From contig JAANBB010000398.1 of NCBI GenBank assembly GCA_014621425.1, positions 1-37,761 on the forward strand: a stretch of 37,761 bases of DNA. Reading direction: 5' to 3'. The notes under the pieces were generated by a model, which worked only from the letters and a program-made list of their open reading frames with translations, was not told the origin of the DNA and did not search any database. Source of the DNA: Cylindrodendrum hubeiense (Eukaryota; Ascomycota; Sordariomycetes; Hypocreales; Nectriaceae). Position 1 is the first letter of the stretch. Each line of letters opens with the position of its first letter. The translations under genes and the position numbers were made by a program. Below, in pieces: positions 31,101 through 37,761 of the stretch.

Positions 31101-33110
31101 TGTGAACGCCTATGGTTGTCTAGATCAGGATCCGGGTTCAAGTCGATTGAAATTGGACTTTGGTTGAGTTGGCAGCAGGAGAGCCAGCGATCGTCGGGGT
31201 CGTGTACTGGACTATCGTCGGGGAATGTCGTCGGTGAGTTAATCGTCGGGGAATATATCGTTGTCGTGGTGGATTCGTGTGAAAGACTCGTAGTAGAAGA
31301 ACAATTGATCGCGTCGCTTGTAGAAGGGCCGTCTTAGACAAGGAGGCGTGGGTGTCTAGAAGTTACCGCGGTCGTGTCTCGGTGGAAGAAATCGAAGAAT
31401 ACGTAGAAGATATGGCTAAAGGAAAGAAAAAGCTCGGAAGAGAGGGAATGACGAAACTTGAATAGAAATGAATCAAAGAGAGAAAGCTGTTTTCGGCATC
31501 AAGGAAATCAGGCAAGGAACATGGTGCAACTCCAAGACACTGGACGAAGGCGGAAGGGCTCCTTCAATCGAGGTCGTGACCAAGACGTGTTCGTCTGAGA
31601 CCTTGGGATGCGGTGCACCAATGAACCGTAAACACAGAAAAGGAGAGAAAATGTATACGAAGGGGATGGAGAGAGTGTATACGAATACCACCACTACATA
31701 CTGCTACAGAAGTCACGTCGATCCGGTCCTGAACCACGGCGACCATGGCGGCCATGGCGGCCAGCGAACCAACTCACGAAACAAGGGGATGTGATGNGGG
31801 GGTGATGGGGGTGATGAGGGGCGACGGGGACCCGCAACGGATCCAGGCACTACGGGCTATGGTGAACCCATGCTGTGACAGTGGGCGTATTGCAAAAGCA
31901 ACAGGGCATGCGGCAGCCTCTCAGCTCTGGGCTGTCAGATCGGCCGGAGGCGTTGGGGAGGCGTTGAAGCAGAGGCAGGGGGAAGGCCCGTTCGTCGGTG
32001 CGGCCGGGGGTTGCGAGCTGAGAAGACGGGTCGACGGGATGCTGTGGTTTCAGAGGGTTTGGGAGGTTGTCGTTTCGAGATGAGTGAGACGCGCCATGCA
32101 GCGTCGATGGCGTTGCCTGGTTCGGTGGTGGGCTTCGCCGGTGGCGCAAGGTGCACGTGGATCCATCCGCTGCCCAAAGCAGCAGCCCGTGGTCGATGCT
32201 TTTAGCGGGTGCTTCAGCGAGTGCTTCAGACGTTCAGAGGCGAAAAGTGCATCGCGCCCTGCACCGGAGACCTGTCAGTGGCCCTCAGCCCCCCAAAACG
32301 GCACAAAACGGGGGGCTCTGTGGCGTAGTGCCGTCTCGGGCCCTCGTTTGATGCCTCCGCAAGTGGCCAACCACGCGTCATCTTGGACAGGCACCTGAAA
32401 CCCATGACGGCCCTGGCAAGTACGACAGCTCAAGCCATTGCCCGGAGTAAATCTATTGGGTGGTAATGAAAGGACTAGCGAGGAGTGTGTCATGCGAGAC
32501 TGGGATGCTTTTTGTTCCTCTTTCATTTTTCACTGTATTTCTTCTTCTATTTTGGGGGGGAATGTCCCATCATCGTAGGTGCCCGGCTCACTTTTGCTCT
32601 TCCTTCCCCAGAAGGTCTAGGCTGTGTCATATACATGCAACACGACATCTCCAAGACCCTCTTCTCCAAAGTACAGCCATGGTTGTTTAGCACCTCCATC
32701 TTGACCGACTCCCCAGATTTCCCCCAGTAATATATGTAAGTGCCCATCCGTGGCTTCTTATCGTCTGCCCTCTCTCCCCTGCTCCTTCAAAATATGAGGC
32801 CCTCTGCCAAGCTCAGTCCACCAATAAAGACAACTGTAAACAATCAAGGCCAAGGCCATCTTCATTATATCGTCACCCGCGCAAAAATTCTACTCCCCTG
32901 TCTCATCTGCTGTTGTAAATATAATTCCCCGAGACAACCACATGTCCCGACGGTCAAGCAGAAACAATGTGCTCGCAGGGCAGGATTGGTTGCTAAGGCT
33001 CTACCGCAATGAATCCGGTAGCTCTCTTGATTGGATTCCGAGGATGGCTCTGAAATTACGGCATATGAGTAGCCAGATGCGGTTCTCGTCACGACTTCCA
33101 TTGCTTGCAC
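31101..33110. other. Intergenic region with promoter of the two-helix protein
   Basis: No supportable gene was found. 31190-31250 carries three TCGTCGGGG motifs upstream of the two-helix gene. A 9-bp CCATGGCGG duplication lies at 31743-31760, and an undetermined base is at 31797. The right part (32700-33110) is 3' flank of the U5-40K gene. Confidence 0.5.
31797..31797. other. Undetermined base (N)
   Basis: A single N interrupts a G-rich tract (GATGNGGGGGTGATGGGGG). It is an assembly uncertainty, not biology, and lies in non-coding DNA. Confidence 0.95.
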
Positions 33111-34334
33111 TCATTTCAGCTCACCCAGGAGCATTGTGCGATCGGAAGACGCCGAGAGAACTATTTTTTGTAAGCGGAACAGAGCAGAATCGCGAGTAAG
33201 AGGTTGGCACTTACGAATGGGCTCCTTGCCTGGAGCAAACTCGGCACAGTTAACCGTGCCCTTGTGCCCGGGAAGCTTGTAGCTGAGCTTGCCCGTCTCA
33301 CTCGACCACACCATCACCGTGCCGTCGCCTGAAGCTGCAGCAATCTTCTTGCCGTCCGAGTCCCAGCTCACTCCCATCAGGTTCTTCTCTATGCCCATAG
33401 TCGCGCCGTCAAAGGTTCGAATGTGTCTCTCAGTGGGTGCAAATGGTCGGATGTCCCATGTTCTGACGGTAGCATCCATAGCATAGGAAACGAGCGACTG
33501 AGAGTCCGGCGAGACCTTCAGAGACATAATCGTGTCCGAGTGTCCCAACATGGAGTAGACAACCGACTTCTTCCTCAGGTCCCAAACGCGAATATCGTTG
33601 TCGATGCCACCCGCGTAAATCTCGTTGCCCGCCTCCGAAATCGCCACGGCGGTAATGGGGAATTCCGTCTGGATGTAATCAACCGCATTCTTCGATCGGG
33701 GGTCCCAAATTCCAATTGTCGAATCGTCGCTGCCGCTGATGAGCAAGTCCTCTCCTCGTCTGCTGATATCCATCGCGTTGATGATTTCCTCGTGTCCGAC
33801 GTATCGACGTATCCGCGTTCCTGATGTCAAATCCCAGCTTGCAAGGTGTGTGTCGGCCGATGCCGAGTACAAAATCTCCGAGTCGCGCGACCACTGCAGG
33901 TCGAGAATCGCACCTCGATGTCCGTTCAACACACCATAGTTTTCGCAGTCGCCGTAGGTCCTCCAGAGCACTAGCCAGTGTTAGCCACGCGGTCCTTTAC
34001 TTGCCAATATAGCCAGATATAACCTACTAATAGATCGGTCCATTGATCCTGACGCGATCAGGTTGCCGGTCGGGTCAAACTTGGCCGCGAAAATCTCCCC
34101 CGAGTGTCCTGAGAGCTCCATTACAGGTGCCTGCAACCCGCTCGTTCTTGGGGCCTGTAAACTGTCAGCTACTGGGTATAGAACTGCCCAAGCAATACAT
34201 ACGCTCTGCACCAGGGCATTGCTCGACGCATTCAGGCGCGCAAGAGCGCCAGTCGATGAGTTGACATTCTGTCGCTTGACGAGCGACTGGGACATGCCCG
34301 GGTCATCGTCAGCGGGACGCTTCTCTGCCGACAT
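33111..34334 (-). CDS. U5 snRNP 40-kDa WD40 protein (SNRNP40/Spf38 type)
   Basis: Four exons: 34203-34334, 34028-34154, 33215-33970 and 33111-33160, with introns of 48, 57 and 54 nt, give 354 residues, close to the human protein (357). Seven WD repeats fill the protein after a ~50-residue lead: for example GHSGEIFAAKFDPTGN, LNGHRGAILDLQWS, YVGHEEIINAMD and LGHSDTIMSLKVSPDS. The end ILLSASSDRTMLLGELK matches the closing strand of SNRNP40. The protein sits in the U5 snRNP, in the spliceosome. MSAEKRP is taken as the start; an ATG 13 codons upstream (34371-34373) is in frame, but a TTGATTGCAG between them looks like a leader-intron acceptor. It is head-to-head with BET3. Confidence 0.93.
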
Positions 34335-34801
34335 TTTGATGTATGGAAAGTCGCCTGCAATCAACAGAAACAAAGTGCGACACCAAAAATTGCTGACGCG
34401 CTCTCCACTGAACGATTCCGAAAAGCTACCGACAAGCTGCTTCGTCGTTGAGGATGCCTCCTTGAACTTTCGTCCAATGCAAATGCAGAACCGCGTCTGA
34501 TTGGTGCCCGGGCCGAGAGTTGTTCCTACGTCGGTGGTCCAGAACCTCCGTGCACCGACTGCGCCAGGGTGACGTTGGAGGGTCCGGCTCGCCTAGCTGA
34601 TGGCAACACTTCCCCTGGCTTGGATCGAGATACAGCTCCCCAAACCCACCGCCCTTATCCAGCGCTCATCCTGTGCTGTCAGACAGCAATTACCGCGACT
34701 GCTGCCCCCGTTGGCATTGTTCTTCCAGCCGTCAGCGCCTGTCTTGTGCCTCCGGAGGCTGGCTACGAGCCCCACCTTGGACACCGTCCCCAACCAGCAC
34801 A
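34335..34801. promoter_or_regulatory. Divergent promoter between U5-40K and BET3
   Basis: This 467-bp spacer separates two head-to-head housekeeping genes and no TATA box is apparent. An upstream ATG (34600) opens a frame overlapping the BET3 start; whether it is transcribed depends on the start site. Confidence 0.6.
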
Positions 34802-35544
34802 ATGTCGGCCAGCAAGGCATCTCGCGTGGGCGAAGAGTATGTGAACACCAAGCCGCCTCCATTTCAAGCTTGTCGAAGCTAATATGATACCAGGATCTGG
34901 AAGTATGCTCATCGCCAATGCGCAACCCAGGAGAACAGAGAATCTGACAGCGAAGAATAGAACACGAATTGACAAGGTCAATGCCGAGTTGGTAACCCTG
35001 ACCTACGGTACGATCGTTGCGCAACTATGCAAAGACTACGAGAGCGACTATGTCGAGGTGAACAAGCAGCTGGATAAGATGGGGTACAACATTGGACTAC
35101 GTCTTATCGAGGACTACCTCGCCAAGTCCAACACCATGAAGAGATGCGCCAACTTCCGTGAGACGGCCGAAATGATCGCTCGGGTAGGAACTCTTTTTTG
35201 GTCAGCTAGCCATCCACTAACAGACGGAATAGGTTGGATTCAAGATCTTTCTCAACATCACCCCGCAGGTAACGAACTGGACAAGTGACAACAACCAATT
35301 CTCGCTGGTATTTGACGAAAACCCATTGGCCGACTTTGTCGAGCTTCCTGATGATGGTCGATCTCAAGACCAGCTCTGGTACTCCAATATACTCTGCGGC
35401 GTGCTCCGGGGAGCTCTGGAGATGGTTCAGATGCAGGTGGAGGCGCACTTCATCAGTGACATCCTTCGTGGCAACGACAGCACAGAGATGAGAGTGTCGC
35501 TGATACGGTATATCGATGATGAATTGCCACCGGAGGATGACTGA
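34802..35544 (+). CDS. BET3: TRAPP complex subunit Bet3 (TRAPPC3)
   Basis: Four exons: 34802-34836, 34894-34902 (9 nt), 34961-35183 and 35233-35544, with introns of 57, 58 and 49 nt, give 192 residues (yeast Bet3 193, human 180). Conserved blocks include KVNAELVTLTYGTIVAQL, KMGYNIGLRLIEDYL, FRETAEMIA, SLVFDENPLADFVELP and CGVLRGALEMVQM. Cys77 in KRCANFRET aligns with the palmitoylated Cys68 of human Bet3. Bet3 is a core TRAPP subunit; the complex activates Ypt1/Rab1 and tethers ER-derived vesicles at the Golgi. The 9-nt exon supplies E-I-W-K; reading through its following intron would hit a stop at 34958-34960, so the model is required by frame. Confidence 0.95.
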
Positions 35545-37761
35545 GAAACATGATAAAAGGGAAGAAGAGAGCAATGGCGAGAAGAACCCAACCGCGACAA
35601 CATGCGTCCCCTTAAGGACCTTGGGCGAGGACTATGCGGTGGAGGATAAAACACTACAGTGCTCGTCGATGAGAGCAGATGCAGATGCGAGGGCACTACA
35701 CTATTGATGGATCAGGTTTGCACACTCAGGAATCTCGAACTGGGATCGGATAGTACCCATTCGAAGGCGGGAGCATCCTGGTCGATGTCACAGGGATTCA
35801 GGGGCAGAGCCACGGAGCTCGGCATATGATGTTTCAAGCATATAGACGACCCGGCAGAGGACGAGCAGACAGACACACCATGAAAAAGAGACAATCTATC
35901 TAAAGCCAAGACCAGATGCAGTTCTACAATAGCTCCGAATCGGCGAGATGCTGGACCCAGTTGGATCCGGGGAACCTGGTGGAGCAATATGAGACTTTAG
36001 TATGTGGATGGTTCGGATGACCCCAGTCCAGACTTTCTGACAACTGTCGTTGAAGCCAAAACCCCTCAAATTCTCCACAGCGGTTCGGCGGGTTTAATTC
36101 GCAAAGGCGGGTAAGGAGCAATGGTGTGCCAACAAGGGAGGAGAAGAGGGCGAGACTGGTTACTGATAATGAGAGAGTGGTCCGTGAGAGCGCGTGAGAG
36201 GCCTGTGAGAGGCCTGTGAGAGGCATGGTGAGGCAGGCGAAGTGGGCACTCAGGCCAGAATGACGGGTAAGATCCCTGCCTGAGGCAACTGGGTCGTCTA
36301 GGATAGTGCCTCAGGTGCCGACGCCATGGTTGTGCAGTCCCAGGAATACGCAGGGTTGGTTTGAGATTTACGTACCGAAAATCCTGCAGGACAGATGCCG
36401 ACAGAACGCCTCCTGACAGCCCTAGGCGGCAGAGCGACAGAGCCTCAGGTAGTCATCCACTGTAACTAGCGCGATGCAGCCCTGTGAATCAGATGCAAAT
36501 CCCCCAAGATATAGCGAACGTCCCCTAAGCTTCATCCCCAGTCTGGAGTCATCCCCGAGCTTTAGGGCATCGATCCACTGACAGCTACGGGATCATCGTG
36601 CGGGTGCTCGAGGTGGTTCGCCTACCGCCCACAACGCGCAGCCGCCCCCAGGAAGCTTCCAGCCTCCTTCCTTCCTTCCTTCCCTCCAGCCGCTGTCCTG
36701 CCACACGTTTGGGCCTGCATCCAGCCTCTGTTTTATGCATAAACGGGCGCGTGAGGTAAGATGAGGCACCTCGCAGGAAGGTTATGCCACCACCTGGATT
36801 TCGATTTGATCAATGCTACCAACGAAGAGGCAGCTCTGGAAGTCATATGCGCCATCGGCACATTTCCCCCGCGCGAATAATGTTGTAAATTGCACATTCC
36901 CCTGCATTAAATTATCTGTCTGTTGCGCGATCGCAGTTTACGATGGTCCTTTTGTCTGTGATCGCCTATGTACATATATCCCCACTTTCTCCATAAACCC
37001 CCGTTAGAACCATTGACGGGCGCGCCGTCCCCCCTGGATTTCATGTAGCGATGCGTCCTCCGCTGTGAGCCCCGTGCCGAGCCGTGCAAGTCGAACTGGC
37101 AGTGATTGAGAGGGAGCCCAGCCTTGCCTGCATTTCGGTCAATCACTTTTGGTCAGGAACTTGCTTATTCCCTCGATCTGTGTGTCTGCCTCCAGGTCCT
37201 TCTCCCAGCCTGGCCACTGGGTCCGAAAGAACAGCGCACCCAGAACAGCGCATCCGGAGCAGCGAGTGAGTGAGCCTGAAGAGCGAGCACCCTTCAAACG
37301 GGAACCGGGAAACCCTCCACCGCCAAACAACGAACCACGTTTTCCCCTCCCCTCTCACACACACACCTTCTCCCTCTCTCTCTTCTCTTTTTCCTCCTCT
37401 CATATTCGCTCTGGTTTTCTCCATCTTGGAACCACCCCAACGTCCTGTCGAGTGCTGTCGGCTTCTGCTGCCCCAGCGCGCGCCGCCCGCTCTACTACCA
37501 AGCCCCCCCCCCCGGTTGGTGCTTTTGGTGCTGGGTACCTGCGCCACGCCCTGTGCACCGCTGCGAAACGAGGTACCCCCTACCGACGCGCCTATTCATT
37601 TATCTGCTGGCTCTGGCTCTGGGCTCCCCCGGTACAGTAAAAAAAACCACACCCCCGTCTTCCCGTCGCTCTCTCTCTTTTCCCGTCAAGTCGGTCGTCC
37701 CCATCCCATCCCAGGCGCCAGCGCCCACCTCCACCAAAACCAACCAACCAACCACCACTCA
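35545..37761. other. Gene-free right flank, probable leader of a gene beyond the edge
   Basis: I see no supportable gene. 35545-36100 is BET3 3' flank. An 11-bp repeat lies at 36194-36225 and CTTC repeats at 36666-36685. From about 37330 the plus strand is CT-rich with CCAACCAACC near the edge, typical of a fungal 5' leader, so a plus-strand gene probably starts to the right. Confidence 0.45.
36194..36225. repeat. 11-bp tandem repeat, three copies
   Basis: GTGAGAGGCCT at 36194-36204 and 36205-36215, then GTGAGAGGCA (36216-36225). It is non-coding. Confidence 0.85.

Noticed and set aside
37503..37513. Run of 11 C bases
   Set aside because: A homopolymer in leader-like DNA. It may be a sequencing-length artefact and has no evident role.

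Overview
The window is nuclear DNA from a filamentous ascomycete. Genes carry short introns (mostly 47-99 nt) with GTATGT/GTAAGT-type donors and CTAAC/CTGAC branch points. Upstream leaders are CT-rich, intergenic spaces are long, and the proteins resemble Pezizomycotina, most likely Sordariomycetes (perhaps Hypocreales; this is an impression, not a test). I see no rRNA, no convincing tRNA, no CRISPR array, no intact transposon and no biosynthetic cluster.

Layout, left to right. 1-2246 has no supportable gene. 2247-4212 (-) encodes a UBR-box/PHD protein of the UBR7/Mlo2 type. It is divergent from MCM2 (4772-7453, +), with two identical MluI cell-cycle boxes in the shared 559-bp promoter. 9864-12868 (+) encodes a 965-residue fungal membrane protein of unknown function. 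12869-17531 is gene-poor, with one possible small gene at 15778. 17532-19471 (+) is a hexose transporter of the major facilitator superfamily, with CreA/CRE1-type sites upstream. It is tail-to-tail with a calpain-like protease (20224-23126, -). 26015-26891 (-) encodes a seven-zinc-knuckle Gis2/CNBP protein, probably preceded by an 882-nt leader intron. 30038-31100 (-) encodes a two-helix membrane protein. 33111-34334 (-) encodes the U5 snRNP 40-kDa WD40 protein, divergent from the TRAPP subunit Bet3 (34802-35544, +). 35545-37761 has no supportable gene and ends in CT-rich DNA that looks like the leader of a gene beyond the edge.

The genes are mostly housekeeping: replication licensing, splicing, ER-Golgi tethering, translation/mRNP binding and sugar uptake. 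They do not form one pathway. I found no convincing new multigene system. The most interesting signals are in gene architecture: a 9-nt microexon in BET3, a 12-nt microexon completing a zinc knuckle in GIS2, a 5-nt first coding exon in MCM2, a 47-nt GC-AG intron in the calpain gene, long leader introns, and the MCB pair. All splice models were read by eye from consensus sites, frame and family conservation, with no transcript data.
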